DNA of 64,000 nt from MW101C3 sp943367595 (GCA_943367595.1 CALRJS020000003.1:62001-126000); one strand, 5' to 3'. Positions 7,778 through 16,637 are shown, counted from the stretch's first letter. Translations and numbers: made by a program. The notes: a model not told the origin generated them from the letters alone.

Positions 7778-8497
7778 TCAAGGCGCCAGCCGCTCGATCA
7801 GCCAATCGCTGCCGCTCGCCCCACCGCCGCCTACCTCTGCGCCGCCTGCCTCTGCCGCGCCACCTTCCCCTGCTTCCCCCGCCCGCCGGTAGCGGAAGCG
7901 ATCATGCAAGCGGTTGGGCCGCCCCTGCCAGAACTCGAACTCGGCCGGCACCACCCGCAGGCCGCCCCAGGCCGGCGGCAACGGCACCTCACCACCGGCG
8001 AAGCGGCGCGCCATCGCCTCCCATTGCGCTTCCAGCAATGAGCGCGAGCTGATCACGGCGCTCTGCTGCGACACCCACGCCCCCAGCCGGCTGCCGAGCG
8101 GCCGTGAGAGGAAATAGGCCAGCGATTCGGCCGTGCTGATCCGCTCGGCCCGGCCCAGGATGGCCACCTGCCGCTCCAGCCCGTACCAGGGAAACAGCAG
8201 GCTCACCTGGGGGTGGGCGGCGATCTCAGTGGCCTTGCGGCTGTCGTAGTGGGTGAAGAACACAAAGCCGCGCACATCGAACGCCTTGAGCAGCACGGTG
8301 CGGGCACTGGGACGCACACCATCGCTGGTGCCCAGCACCATGGCGTTGGGCTCCTGCAGTTCGGCGGTCACCGCCTGATCAAACCAGCGGCGGAACTGCA
8401 CCACCGGATCGTCCGCCAGATCGGCGCGCCGCAGGTCGGCCTGCTGGTAATGACGCCGCAGCTGGGCGGGATCGGTGGGGACGGGAGGGTCACTCAT
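7778..8497 (-). CDS. pdxH: pyridoxamine 5'-phosphate oxidase
   Basis: 239-residue FMN enzyme that oxidises pyridoxamine- or pyridoxine-5'-phosphate to pyridoxal-5'-phosphate. Family features are the FMN-binding RTVLLKAFDVRGFVFFTHY region, SLLFPWYGLERQV, the WVSQQSAVISSR loop and the C-terminal GRPNRLHDRFRYRR block. Between that block and the final WLIERLAP sits a Gly/Ala/Glu-rich insert of about 26 residues that most PdxH proteins lack. It probably forms a flexible loop and need not affect activity. Confidence 0.93.
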   Translation of the reverse strand: MSDPPVPTDPAQLRRHYQQADLRRADLADDPVVQFRRWFDQAVTAELQEPNAMVLGTSDGVRPSARTVLLKAFDVRGFVFFTHYDSRKATEIAAHPQVSLLFPWYGLERQVAILGRAERISTAESLAYFLSRPLGSRLGAWVSQQSAVISSRSLLEAQWEAMARRFAGGEVPLPPAWGGLRVVPAEFEFWQGRPNRLHDRFRYRRAGEAGEGGAAEAGGAEVGGGGASGSDWLIERLAP

Positions 8498-8500
8498 GGC

Positions 8501-8628
8501 GGCGGATCACAGAGGCGGATCACAGAGGTGATTTACAGAGGTGATTCACCCCTTGGCGCTACAGCTTCAAACCACAGCTTCGGACCACAGCTTCGGACTA
8601 CAGCTTCAAACCACAGTTTCAAGCCACA
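8501..8628. repeat. two adjoining 13-base tandem repeat blocks
   Basis: Block one has four units from 8501 (GGCGGATCACAGA twice, GGTGATTTACAGA, then a worn copy to 8552). Block two has five units from 8560 to 8624 (CACAGCTTCGGAC and variants). Both have the same 13-base period but different sequence. The array lies between the pdxH start and the end of the DUF6629 gene, so any pdxH promoter on the minus strand reads out of it. Confidence 0.85.
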
Positions 8629-8639
8629 GCGGGGCGGCG

Positions 8640-9326
8640 TCAGGCCACCAGCGCCACAGGCTCGGGATCGCGAAGAATCCAATAGAGCGAACCCGACAAC
8701 AACGCGCTGAAAAAGCACCACACCGAGGTGAAGGCGTAGCTGAACGAAAGGTGCGACAGCAGAAACGCCACAAGCACAGATCCAGCGAACCCACGCAGCC
8801 GCCCCGAGCGGCTGAGCAGCAAGGGAGCGATGATCACCATCCCGTAGAGCGTGCTGCCGAAACCGACACTGATCCAGCGGTCGGCCAGCAGGGTGGTGGT
8901 GTAGTTGAGGGATCCGTTCACCACCACCGGCTCGAAAAGAGCGCCATCCAGCAGCAGTGGCAGCCAGAGCCCGGCGCCCACCAGCAGGCCAAGCACCAGA
9001 GCGATCTGCAGCAGGCGGTGACGCAGACCGGGCAGCGGCTGCCGGTTCAGACGCAGGGAACACCAGGGAAACCAGGCCAGCCAGAAGGCGTAGGCAAAGA
9101 ACAGATAGGCGAGCGCGGCGGGATGCACGAGCGCGGCGGCACCGCCCGGTGCCAGACCAAGCCAGACCACACCCTCCAGGGCCTGTTGCGCCGAGAAGAA
9201 CAGCGGCGAGAGCGCCAGGGGCAGCAGATCACTGCGCTGGGCTTGCCGGCAATAACGCACGGAGGCCACGCCCACGGGCAACAACGCCGCCGCCACCACG
9301 AAGCTGGCGCTGCTGGAGAAGCACAT
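8640..9326 (-). CDS. DUF6629 family membrane protein
   Basis: 228 residues with about seven membrane helices. The N-terminus MCFSSSASFVVAAALLPVG matches the signature of the DUF6629 family, whose function is unknown. The C-terminal FSYAFTSVWCFFSALLSG is also typical. It ends next to the 13-base repeats. Confidence 0.78.
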   Translation of the reverse strand: MCFSSSASFVVAAALLPVGVASVRYCRQAQRSDLLPLALSPLFFSAQQALEGVVWLGLAPGGAAALVHPAALAYLFFAYAFWLAWFPWCSLRLNRQPLPGLRHRLLQIALVLGLLVGAGLWLPLLLDGALFEPVVVNGSLNYTTTLLADRWISVGFGSTLYGMVIIAPLLLSRSGRLRGFAGSVLVAFLLSHLSFSYAFTSVWCFFSALLSGSLYWILRDPEPVALVA

Positions 9327-9436
9327 CGGCGTGACGCCGTCTCCGGCAGCAACTGATTGCCGTCAGCCTGGCGCGGCGAGGGGTGCACCAGCCGCTAGCG
9401 TTGATGGCATCGATTGCACTGCCATCAGGGCTGGGC

Positions 9437-9700
9437 ATGGCCAGTCTCACGATCCGAAACCTTGATGAGGCCACCAAAGCCCGGCTGCGGCTTCAGGCGG
9501 CGCGCCATGGCCACTCCATGGAGGAAGAGGCGCGCATGATCCTCAGACAGGGGGTGGCAGCATCGTCTGCGGTTGCGGATGGCCCTGGCCTGGGCAGCCG
9601 CATCCAGGCGCATTTCGCCGCCATCGGTGGAGTGGAACTCGATCTGCCGGCCCGCACGTCGATGGCGCAAGCCGCGGGCTTCGCAGACGAGCAGCCTTGA
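9437..9700 (+). CDS. FitA/VapB-type ribbon-helix-helix antitoxin
   Basis: 87 residues. The N-terminal MASLTIRNLDEATKARLRL and HGHSMEEEARMILR form the ribbon-helix-helix DNA-binding fold of FitA-like antitoxins. The C-terminal part should wrap around the toxin. The TGA overlaps the TTG start of the PIN-domain gene, as usual for this toxin-antitoxin arrangement. It is expected to repress its own promoter. Confidence 0.85.
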   Translation: MASLTIRNLDEATKARLRLQAARHGHSMEEEARMILRQGVAASSAVADGPGLGSRIQAHFAAIGGVELDLPARTSMAQAAGFADEQP

Positions 9701-10119
9701 TTGTGCTGGATACGAATGTGATCGCGGAGCTGATGCGGCCGCGTCCTGAGCCCAAGGTGGTGGCCTGGGCTGATCGCCTGGCTCCGGGAACGGCAGGCCT
9801 CACGTCGATGAATGAGGCCGAGATTCTGCATGGCATCGCTCGCCTGCCTGAGGGCCATCGGCGCGAGGCGCTGCAGCAAAGCTGGGACACACTGCTGCCA
9901 GCCCTGTTCCACGAACGGGTGTGGGCATTCGATCGAGAAGCCGCGCATTGGTATGCGGAGGTACTCAGGCAGCGGGAACGCCTGGGGCGGCCGATGACCA
10001 CGGCTGATGCGGTGATCGCTGCCACCACCCTGTCCCGGAGTGCTTGCCTGGCCACCCACCATGTGGCCGATTTCGAAGGGATCGGGATCGATCTGATCAA
10101 CCCCTGGGAGGCACCATGA
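9697..10119 (+). CDS. FitB/VapC-type PIN-domain toxin
   Basis: 140-residue PIN-domain ribonuclease. Acidic active-site residues are seen: Asp5 in MIVLDTNVIAELMRP, a Glu in NEAEILHG, Asp100 region in TTADAVIAATT, and the C-terminal HHVADFEGIGIDLINPW. Family members cleave tRNA or other RNA unless bound by the antitoxin. The TTG start overlaps the antitoxin stop; translation probably depends on that coupling. All catalytic residues are present, so the pair looks functional. Confidence 0.88.
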   Translation: MIVLDTNVIAELMRPRPEPKVVAWADRLAPGTAGLTSMNEAEILHGIARLPEGHRREALQQSWDTLLPALFHERVWAFDREAAHWYAEVLRQRERLGRPMTTADAVIAATTLSRSACLATHHVADFEGIGIDLINPWEAP

Positions 10120-10251
10120 GCCTGTGGGGTGGATCGCTACCCAGAACAGGCGGAGCGCTCTCCCCTGGGCCGTGATCCTGCGGGCTTTTGGCGCGCATCG
10201 GCTGCCAGCGCAAAATCCGGTGCCAGCACAAAGCCGCCAGCAACGGCACTG

Positions 10252-11118
10252 TTGAACACGGACCCCTCGAATCCTGGAACGGGTGCCACAGCCCCGGGAT
10301 CCAAAAACCGCCAAGGCTCGCTAGCGCCGCCACACTGGCTCAAACCGCAGTCCCATCCCCTGACCCCGCCCGCTTCCCGCCGCTGCCGTGCGCTGCCGGC
10401 CGTTCTGGGCCTGGCGCTGCTGGCCCTGCCTCCGCTGCTGCCCCGGGCCGTGGCCCAACCGGCGGGAGCTTCAGCGCAACCCGCGGCAGCCGCGATCCCC
10501 CTGCCCGAACCCCAGGGCCAGAACCTGCTGCTGCAAAGCGCCGATCGCGCCGACTACGGCCCCCTGGCGGAGCAGTTCCTCACCCAGGCCAACCTGGCCT
10601 ACTGCGGCGTGGCCAGCATGGTGATGGTGCTCAACAGCCTGGCCGTGCCGGCGCCGGCGGCAGCGGGCTACGGCAGCTACCGCTTCTGGACGCAGGACAA
10701 CGTGTTCGACGCCGCCGCCACCCGGGCGGTGCTGAGCCCCGAGCTGGTGGCCCGCCAGGGCATGACCCTGCAGGAACTGAGGGAGCTGCTGGCCAGCCAT
10801 GGGCTGCAGGCCCGCGCCATCCACGGCGACCGGCTCAGCCTGGCCCAGTTCCGCCTGCTGGTGCGCAGCAACCTCGCCCGCGCCGACGACCGCCTGCTGG
10901 TCAACTACTTCCGCCCGTCCCTCGGCCAGGCCGGCGGCGGCCACATCTCCCCCCTGGCCGCCTACAACGCCAGCACCGATCGGGTGCTGATCCTGGATGT
11001 GGCCCGCTACCGCTACCCGTCGGTGTGGGTGCCCCTGAAGGATCTCTGGCAGGCGATCCGCACCACCGACAGCAGCTCCGGCCGCAGCCGCGGCGTGGTG
11101 GTGGTGCGGCGGGGCTGA
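10252..11118 (+). CDS. phytochelatin synthase-like cysteine peptidase
   Basis: Papain-like enzyme of the bacterial phytochelatin synthase family, which cleaves glutathione to gamma-Glu-Cys and in some cases makes phytochelatins for metal detoxification. With the TTG start chosen the catalytic triad is Cys118 (AYCGVASMV), His231 (GGGHISPLA) and Asp249 (LILDVARYRYP). The hydrophobic stretch before residue 70, ending in PRAVAQ, is a signal peptide, so the enzyme is probably periplasmic. No ATG start exists; a GTG at 10129 would add 41 residues. Prokaryotic members are about this length and lack the plant C-terminal metal-sensing domain. Confidence 0.83.
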   Translation: MNTDPSNPGTGATAPGSKNRQGSLAPPHWLKPQSHPLTPPASRRCRALPAVLGLALLALPPLLPRAVAQPAGASAQPAAAAIPLPEPQGQNLLLQSADRADYGPLAEQFLTQANLAYCGVASMVMVLNSLAVPAPAAAGYGSYRFWTQDNVFDAAATRAVLSPELVARQGMTLQELRELLASHGLQARAIHGDRLSLAQFRLLVRSNLARADDRLLVNYFRPSLGQAGGGHISPLAAYNASTDRVLILDVARYRYPSVWVPLKDLWQAIRTTDSSSGRSRGVVVVRRG

Positions 11119-11165
11119 GGGATGCCAGTGCTGTTGGGCAAGACATGGGGGGCCAGAATGCACCT

Positions 11166-11480
11166 ATGGATGCCGCCCACGTTCCGATTCCCTTGCTTTC
11201 AAAGCGTCTGCAGGCCGCTCGCGAGGAGGTGTTGGCGGTGGCGGAACGCCATGGAGCTCACAACCTGCGGATTTTTGGTTCGGTAGCTCGTGGGCTTGAC
11301 CGGCCAGGCAGTGACCTTGATCTGTTGGTGGATCTTGAACAAGGCCATTCCCTGCTGGAAGTGATCGCACTTCAGCAGGAGCTGGAATCCCTGCTCAACT
11401 GTCGTGTTGATCTAGCCGAACCGGATCAGCTGCATCCAACGATCCGCATTCAGGTGATCGCAGAAGCCAGGCCGTTGTGA
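11166..11480 (+). CDS. MNT-type nucleotidyltransferase (MntA-like antitoxin)
   Basis: 104 residues of minimal nucleotidyltransferase fold. The signature GS-x10-DxD is intact (GSVARGLDRPGSDLD), with a third acidic residue near VDLAEPDQL. In HEPN/MNT modules this protein AMPylates and so silences the HEPN ribonuclease. The partner gene overlaps its stop codon but is deleted internally, so this MNT may have no live toxin to control. Confidence 0.85.
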   Translation: MDAAHVPIPLLSKRLQAAREEVLAVAERHGAHNLRIFGSVARGLDRPGSDLDLLVDLEQGHSLLEVIALQQELESLLNCRVDLAEPDQLHPTIRIQVIAEARPL

Positions 11481-11668
11481 GTAAAGACCTGCTCTATCTC
11501 GAAAGCATTGCTGAAGCTTTGGAAAGAATCCGCTGCTATACGCAGGATGGTCTCATTCACGACTACCTGCGCGTGAATCTTGATCAGGTATGGCAAACCG
11601 TGGATCGCGACCTGCCGCCCTTGAACATCTCGATCGGTTCCATGATTGCTCGAGTGTCTGCCGGATGA
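11477..11668 (+). pseudogene. HepT-like HEPN toxin with a large internal deletion
   Basis: 63 residues against about 110 for HepT. The N-terminal helix (DLLYLESIAEALERIRCYTQDG) joins directly to the C-terminal part (LIHDYLRVNLDQVWQTVDRDLPPL). The missing middle normally holds NxEvIGEA and the Arg of the catalytic RNxLxH motif; only the IH remains. The frame stays open, so a short inactive protein could still be made. GTG start overlaps the MNT stop. Confidence 0.75.
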
Positions 11669-11752
11669 ACCACCTGCACACCAGCACCAATCTCCCCAAA
11701 ACCGCCCCACCCCAGGCAGACTCTGCCAAGCGACGCCAGACCTGATCCACCA

Positions 11753-11968
11753 GTGCCCGCCGACCCGGATCAGCTCAACGACTTCCTCGAAGCCCTGGAA
11801 AAGACCGGCAGCCCCGCCAGAATCGATGCTCTGCGCGAGACGCTCGGCTGGGATGCCCCCCTCTACGAAGAGGTGAAGGCCGCACTGGTCGCCAAGGGGA
11901 TCATGGTGCGCGGCCGGAGCCGCAGCACCGGGCGGGCATCCAAGCGATGCGCGCCTTCCAGCCACTGA
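11753..11968 (+). CDS. small winged-helix-like protein upstream of hsdR
   Basis: 71 residues from a GTG. The segment QLNDFLEALEKTGSP, then ALRETLGWDAPLYEEVKAAL and KGIMVRGRSRS resembles the winged-helix domains found as stand-alone genes or as ends of type I restriction-modification proteins. It ends 2 bases before the hsdR ATG, so it is probably the first gene of that operon and may regulate it. The identification rests on pattern similarity only. Confidence 0.55.
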   Translation: MPADPDQLNDFLEALEKTGSPARIDALRETLGWDAPLYEEVKAALVAKGIMVRGRSRSTGRASKRCAPSSH

Positions 11969-11970
11969 GC

Positions 11971-14900
11971 ATGTCAACGCCATCGCCCAACGAAAGCTCT
12001 GATGGGCCTCCAGACCTGCCATCTTTGGCGGCAAGTGAGGAGGCCATTGAAGCCAGCTTCATTGGCAAGCTGCAGAGCCTCAAGTACGACTATCGCCCAG
12101 ACATCAACAACCGCGCCAGCCTCGAAAAGAACTTTCGCGAACGATTTGAGGCGCTGAATCGCGTCCAGCTCACCGATGCCGAATTTGCCCGGCTGCTGGA
12201 TGAGATCATCACTGCCGATGTCTTCAATGCCTCCAAGACCCTTCGCAGCATCAATGCCTTCAGCCGCGACGATGGCACGCCGCTGAACTACATGTTGGTG
12301 AACCTCAGAGATTGGTGCAAAAACCACTTCGAGGTGATCAAACAGCTCCGCATCAACACAGATTACAGCCACCATCGCTACGACGTCATCCTGCTCATCA
12401 ACGGCGTGCCCGTGGTGCAGGTGGAGTTGAAAACCCTCGGCGTCAACCCGCGGCGGGCCATGGAACAGATCGTCGAACACAAGAACGATTCAGGCAACGG
12501 TTACACCAAGACGCTGCTTTGCTTCTTGCAGCTCTTCATCGTCAGCAATCGCGACCGCACCTACTACTTCACCAACAACAACGCCCGGCACTTCACCTTC
12601 AATGCCGACGAGCGCTTCCTGCCCGTCTATGAGTTTGCGGACGAGGGCAACCAGAAGATCACCCACCTCGAGGCGTTCTCCGAACACGTTCTGAAGAAGT
12701 GCGACCTCGGCCGGACCATCAGCCGCTACATGGTGCTCCTCGCCGGAGAGCAGAAGCTGATGATCATGAGGCCCTATCAGGTGTATGCCGTGCAGCACCT
12801 AGTGAGGTGCATCGACGATGACAATGGCAACGGCTTCATCTGGCACACCACAGGTAGCGGCAAAACGCTCACGTCGTTCAAGGCCTCCACCCTGCTCAAG
12901 GAAAACGAGCACATCCACAAGTGCGTGTTCGTGGTGGATCGCAAAGACCTTGACCGCCAGACGCGGGAGGAGTTCAACCGTTTCCAGGATGGCTGCGTTG
13001 AGGAAAACACCAACACCGCTGCGCTGGTGCGCCGTTTGCTTTCCGAAGACTACGCAGACAAGGTGATCGTTACCACCATCCAGAAGCTCGGCCTGGCGCT
13101 GGATGAAAACAGCAAGCGGAGCAAGCAGCGGACAAGGAACAAGCAAGCCACCTTTAAAGAGCGGCTGGAAGTGCTGAAAGACAAGCGCCTCGCCTTCATC
13201 TTCGACGAGTGCCACCGCTCACAGTTTGGTGAGAACCACAAGGCCATCAAAGCTTTCTTCCCGAAGGCCCAGCTCTTCGGCTTCACCGGCACGCCCATCT
13301 TTGAGGCCAATGCCTCCTTGCAGAAAGTGGAGGACACGCAGGCCTCCATGCGCACCACGGCAGACCTGTTCCAGAAGCAGCTCCACGCCTACACCATCAC
13401 CCATGCCATCGAGGATGGCAACGTGCTGCGCTTCCACATCGATTACTTCAAGCCCAAGGAGGAGGCGGGCACAACGCCGCCCAAGCCCGGTGAGGCCATT
13501 GCGAAAAGGGCCATCATTGAAGCCATCTTGGCGAAACACGAGGCCGCCACGGGCGCACGCCGATTCAATGCCATCCTCGCCACCGCCTCCATCAATGACG
13601 CCATCGACTACCACGCGCTGTTTGCCGCGATGCAAAAGGAGAAGGCGGAAGCCGATCCCGATTTCAAGCCGCTGAATATTGCCTGCGTCTTCTCGCCACC
13701 GGCCGAGGGAGATCCCGATGTGAAGCAGATTCAGGAAGATCTCCCCCAGGAACAGGCAGACAACGAGCAAGATCCTGAAGGCAAGAAAGCCGCGCTCAAG
13801 GCCATCCTCGCTGGCTACAATGAGCGGTATGGCACCAATCACCGCCTCAGTGAGTTCGATCTCTACTACCAGGATGTGCAGAAGCGCATCAAAGACCAGC
13901 AGTGGCCGAATGCCGACTATCCCTCAGCCCAGAAGATCGACATCACCATCGTGGTGGACATGCTGCTCACCGGCTTCGATTCCAAGTTCCTAAACACGCT
14001 CTACGTGGACAAGAACCTCAAGCATCACGGCTTGATCCAGGCCTTCTCCCGCACCAACCGCGTGCTAAACAGCACCAAGCCCTACGGCAACATCCTCGAC
14101 TTCCGCCAGCAGCAGGCTGCCGTGGATGCCGCTATTGCGCTGTTCTCCGGGGAGAAAAGCGGCAAGCAGGCTCGCGAGATATGGCTCGTGGACAAGGCGC
14201 CCGTGGTGATCCAGAAGCTCGAAGCTGCCGTGCAGAAGCTGGGCGGCTTCATGAAATCCCAGGGCCTGGCCTGCACGCCCTCCGCCGTGGCCAATTTGAA
14301 GGGCGACGCGGCCAAGGCCGCCTTCATCAGCCACTTCAAGGAGGTGCAGCGGCTCAAAACCCAGCTCGACCAATACACCGACCTCACCGAAGAGAACAAA
14401 GCCACCATCGAGCAGGTGCTGCCCAAAGAGAACCTGCTCGGCTTCAAGGGTCAGTATCTGGAAACCGCCAAAAAGCTCAAAGAGTTGCAGGGCACGGGCG
14501 AGAACAAACCCGGCTCCACGGGCCTTGTGGACCAGCTCGATTTCGAGTTTGTGCTCTTCGCCTCTGCCGTGATTGATTACGACTACATCATGGGCCTCAT
14601 CGCCAAGTTCTCGGAGAAGGGGCCGGGCAAGGCAAAGATGAGCCGCGAAGAACTGATCGGCCTGATCAGCGCCGATGCCAAGTTCATGAACGAGCGCGAC
14701 GACATCGCCGATTACATCGGCACACTCAAAGCGGGCGAAGGCCTCAGTGAAACCACCATTCGCGAGGGCTACAGCCGGTTCAAGGCGGAGAAGAACGCCA
14801 GGGAACTCGCCGGCATCGCTGCGAGGCACGGCCTCGCCGCCACCGCTCTGCAAAGCTTCGTGGCCGGTATCCTCGACCGCATGATCTTCGATGGCGAGCA

Positions 14901-15045
14901 GCTCAGCGACCTGATGGCCCCGCTCGACCTCGGCTGGAAAGCCCGCACTCAGGCAGAACTCGCCCTCATGGCCGACCTGCATCCCCTGCTCATCAAACGT
15001 GCCGGTGGCCGCGACATCTCAGGGCTTAGCGCATATGAGCAGTGA
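11971..15045 (+). CDS. hsdR: type I restriction endonuclease subunit R
   Basis: 1024-residue motor and nuclease subunit of a type I restriction system. The N-terminal PD-(D/E)xK nuclease is complete: Asp138 in YDVILLING, then Glu152-Leu-Lys154. The SF2 translocase follows, with Walker A TTGSGKT at about 293, DECHRSQ at about 412, FTGTP, and the motif VI region IQAFSRTNRV. The C-terminal third is the helical part that contacts HsdM. The ATG at 11971 was chosen over 11947 because it follows the upstream stop by 2 bases. Overlaps hsdS by 11 bases. Confidence 0.95.
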   Translation: MSTPSPNESSDGPPDLPSLAASEEAIEASFIGKLQSLKYDYRPDINNRASLEKNFRERFEALNRVQLTDAEFARLLDEIITADVFNASKTLRSINAFSRDDGTPLNYMLVNLRDWCKNHFEVIKQLRINTDYSHHRYDVILLINGVPVVQVELKTLGVNPRRAMEQIVEHKNDSGNGYTKTLLCFLQLFIVSNRDRTYYFTNNNARHFTFNADERFLPVYEFADEGNQKITHLEAFSEHVLKKCDLGRTISRYMVLLAGEQKLMIMRPYQVYAVQHLVRCIDDDNGNGFIWHTTGSGKTLTSFKASTLLKENEHIHKCVFVVDRKDLDRQTREEFNRFQDGCVEENTNTAALVRRLLSEDYADKVIVTTIQKLGLALDENSKRSKQRTRNKQATFKERLEVLKDKRLAFIFDECHRSQFGENHKAIKAFFPKAQLFGFTGTPIFEANASLQKVEDTQASMRTTADLFQKQLHAYTITHAIEDGNVLRFHIDYFKPKEEAGTTPPKPGEAIAKRAIIEAILAKHEAATGARRFNAILATASINDAIDYHALFAAMQKEKAEADPDFKPLNIACVFSPPAEGDPDVKQIQEDLPQEQADNEQDPEGKKAALKAILAGYNERYGTNHRLSEFDLYYQDVQKRIKDQQWPNADYPSAQKIDITIVVDMLLTGFDSKFLNTLYVDKNLKHHGLIQAFSRTNRVLNSTKPYGNILDFRQQQAAVDAAIALFSGEKSGKQAREIWLVDKAPVVIQKLEAAVQKLGGFMKSQGLACTPSAVANLKGDAAKAAFISHFKEVQRLKTQLDQYTDLTEENKATIEQVLPKENLLGFKGQYLETAKKLKELQGTGENKPGSTGLVDQLDFEFVLFASAVIDYDYIMGLIAKFSEKGPGKAKMSREELIGLISADAKFMNERDDIADYIGTLKAGEGLSETTIREGYSRFKAEKNARELAGIAARHGLAATALQSFVAGILDRMIFDGEQLSDLMAPLDLGWKARTQAELALMADLHPLLIKRAGGRDISGLSAYEQ

Positions 15046-16351
15046 GACTAAATCCACTGTCATGAAGGAAGAGGCAAGACCCGCGCTGATGCCGAAGCTT
15101 CGGTTTCCGAAGTTTCGGGAGGCGGAGGGGTGGAAGGTGAGGACGATTGGCGACTTGAAACCGTTTGTAACTAGCGGCTCGCGAGGATGGGCATCCCTTT
15201 ATGCCGAGCAGGGAGAGCTGTTTGTTCGCATCACGAACCTCTCGCGAGACTTCATCTATTTAAACTTGACTGACTCAAAGTTTGTCAGGCTCCCACCGAA
15301 CACGAACGAAGGAGTACGGACAGAGCTCAAGGAGCATGACGTGTTGATTTCCATCACAGCCGACATAGGAATAATCGGTTTCGTAGATGAGCATGTTCCA
15401 TCGCCTGCCTACATCAACCAACATATTGCACTGGTACGCTTCGACGAGGAAGAGGTTAACGGCAAATACGTCGCATTTTTCCTCGCATCAGAGAATTCCC
15501 AGCGGCTTTTCCGTGCATCAACGGATACCGGTACAAAGGCGGGAATGAGCCTTATTGGAATCCAGAAGTTTCAACTCATTCTGCCGAGCTTATCCGATCA
15601 ACAAAAAGTCGCCGAGTGCCTGAGTTCGGTGGACGAGCTGATGGCCGCGCAAGCGCGGAAAGTGGACGCGCTCAAGGCTCATAAAAAAGGGCTGATGCAG
15701 CAGCTTTTCCCCCGCGAAGGCGAAACCCAACCCCGCCTCCGCTTCCCCGAATTCCAATACGCAGGGGAGTGGGAGGTGAGTGAGTTGGGAAGCATCAGCG
15801 ACGTGCGAGATGGAACGCACGATTCACCTTCATTTCTCCAGATGGGCAGGCCACTCGTGACTTCCAAGAATCTGAGGCCAGACGGAACGCTCGATCTCGA
15901 AAATGTAAGCCTCATTTCCGAAGAAGACTATGAGCAGATCAACAAACGCTCGAAAGTCTCGTTTGGCGACATTCTCCTTGGAATGATCGGAACCATCGGC
16001 AATCCAGTCCTGTTCAAGGCTGAAGGATTCGCGATAAAGAATGTAGCACTCATCAAGGAAGTAGCACCACTCTCCAATGCGTTTCTCGTCCAGCTGTTGC
16101 AAAGCGAGTATGTGGCATCAATCTTTGCTGTGCTGCACACTGGCAACAGCCAGAAGTTTATTGCTTTAGGCAAGATACGAGGTCTTCCGGTTCCTTTCCC
16201 ATCCCTCCTCGAACAACAACGCATCGCCACGTGTCTGAGAAGCCTCGACGCCCTGATCACCGCCGAAACCCAAAAGCTCGAAGCCTTCAAGACCCACAAG
16301 AAAGGCCTGATGCAGCAGCTATTCCCATCGCCGGAGGCGGTTGAAACATGA
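15035..16351 (+). CDS. hsdS: type I restriction specificity subunit S
   Basis: 438-residue DNA-recognition subunit. It has two target recognition domains (about residues 25-190 and 240-400), each starting with a GW/EWEV-like motif. Each is followed by a helical spacer ending in a repeated KGLMQQLFP segment, the usual pseudo-dimeric layout. The first domain is clearly lower in GC than the flanking genes, as expected for domains exchanged between strains. The recognition sequence cannot be predicted. Its TGA overlaps the ATG of a 53-residue ORF. Confidence 0.93.
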   Translation: MSSETKSTVMKEEARPALMPKLRFPKFREAEGWKVRTIGDLKPFVTSGSRGWASLYAEQGELFVRITNLSRDFIYLNLTDSKFVRLPPNTNEGVRTELKEHDVLISITADIGIIGFVDEHVPSPAYINQHIALVRFDEEEVNGKYVAFFLASENSQRLFRASTDTGTKAGMSLIGIQKFQLILPSLSDQQKVAECLSSVDELMAAQARKVDALKAHKKGLMQQLFPREGETQPRLRFPEFQYAGEWEVSELGSISDVRDGTHDSPSFLQMGRPLVTSKNLRPDGTLDLENVSLISEEDYEQINKRSKVSFGDILLGMIGTIGNPVLFKAEGFAIKNVALIKEVAPLSNAFLVQLLQSEYVASIFAVLHTGNSQKFIALGKIRGLPVPFPSLLEQQRIATCLRSLDALITAETQKLEAFKTHKKGLMQQLFPSPEAVET

Positions 16352-16509
16352 GCGGGCAGTGTTCGTGGGAAGCGCTCAAGGATCACTTGACGACTCAAGC
16401 GCGATCGGGCGATGAGGCAACCGTCAAGCAATCCTTGACAGTTGAAGTTGAGCCAGGCTGCGGACCAACGTCCGAGCAATCCTCGGCAGCTCAGAAGGAG
16501 CAACCATGA
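16348..16509 (+). CDS. 53-residue ORF in the restriction operon, unknown
   Basis: Short acidic, Gln/Ser-rich protein (begins MSGQCSWEALKDHL). No domain was recognised. It is supported by position: its ATG overlaps the hsdS stop and its TGA overlaps the next ATG, and GGAGG lies 10 bases before its start. It may be a coupling peptide or a remnant antitoxin. Confidence 0.5.
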   Translation: MSGQCSWEALKDHLTTQARSGDEATVKQSLTVEVEPGCGPTSEQSSAAQKEQP

Positions 16510-16637
16510 GCGACCTGACCCGCTGCCACACAGCCACCAAGGCCATTCATAGCTGTACGTACCTGCCTTCGCTGGATGCCATCCATCTGAGAGTCAGACA
16601 GGTTCGTACAGATGCCAACCCTGAGGCAACAAGATGA
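16506..16637 (+). CDS. 43-residue ORF before the zeta-like gene, unknown
   Basis: Short basic protein beginning MSDLTRCHTATKAI. A strong AGAAGGAG ribosome-binding site lies 6 bases before the ATG. Both ends overlap neighbours by ATGA. No family resemblance was found; it may be an extra small component of the toxin-antitoxin insert or a translational relay. Confidence 0.5.
   Translation: MSDLTRCHTATKAIHSCTYLPSLDAIHLRVRQVRTDANPEATR

Noticed and set aside
11646..11876. Alternative frame overlapping the HEPN remnant and the winged-helix ORF
   Set aside because: Pro/Arg-rich with no domain pattern; the other frame gives a winged-helix-like protein ending at the hsdR start.
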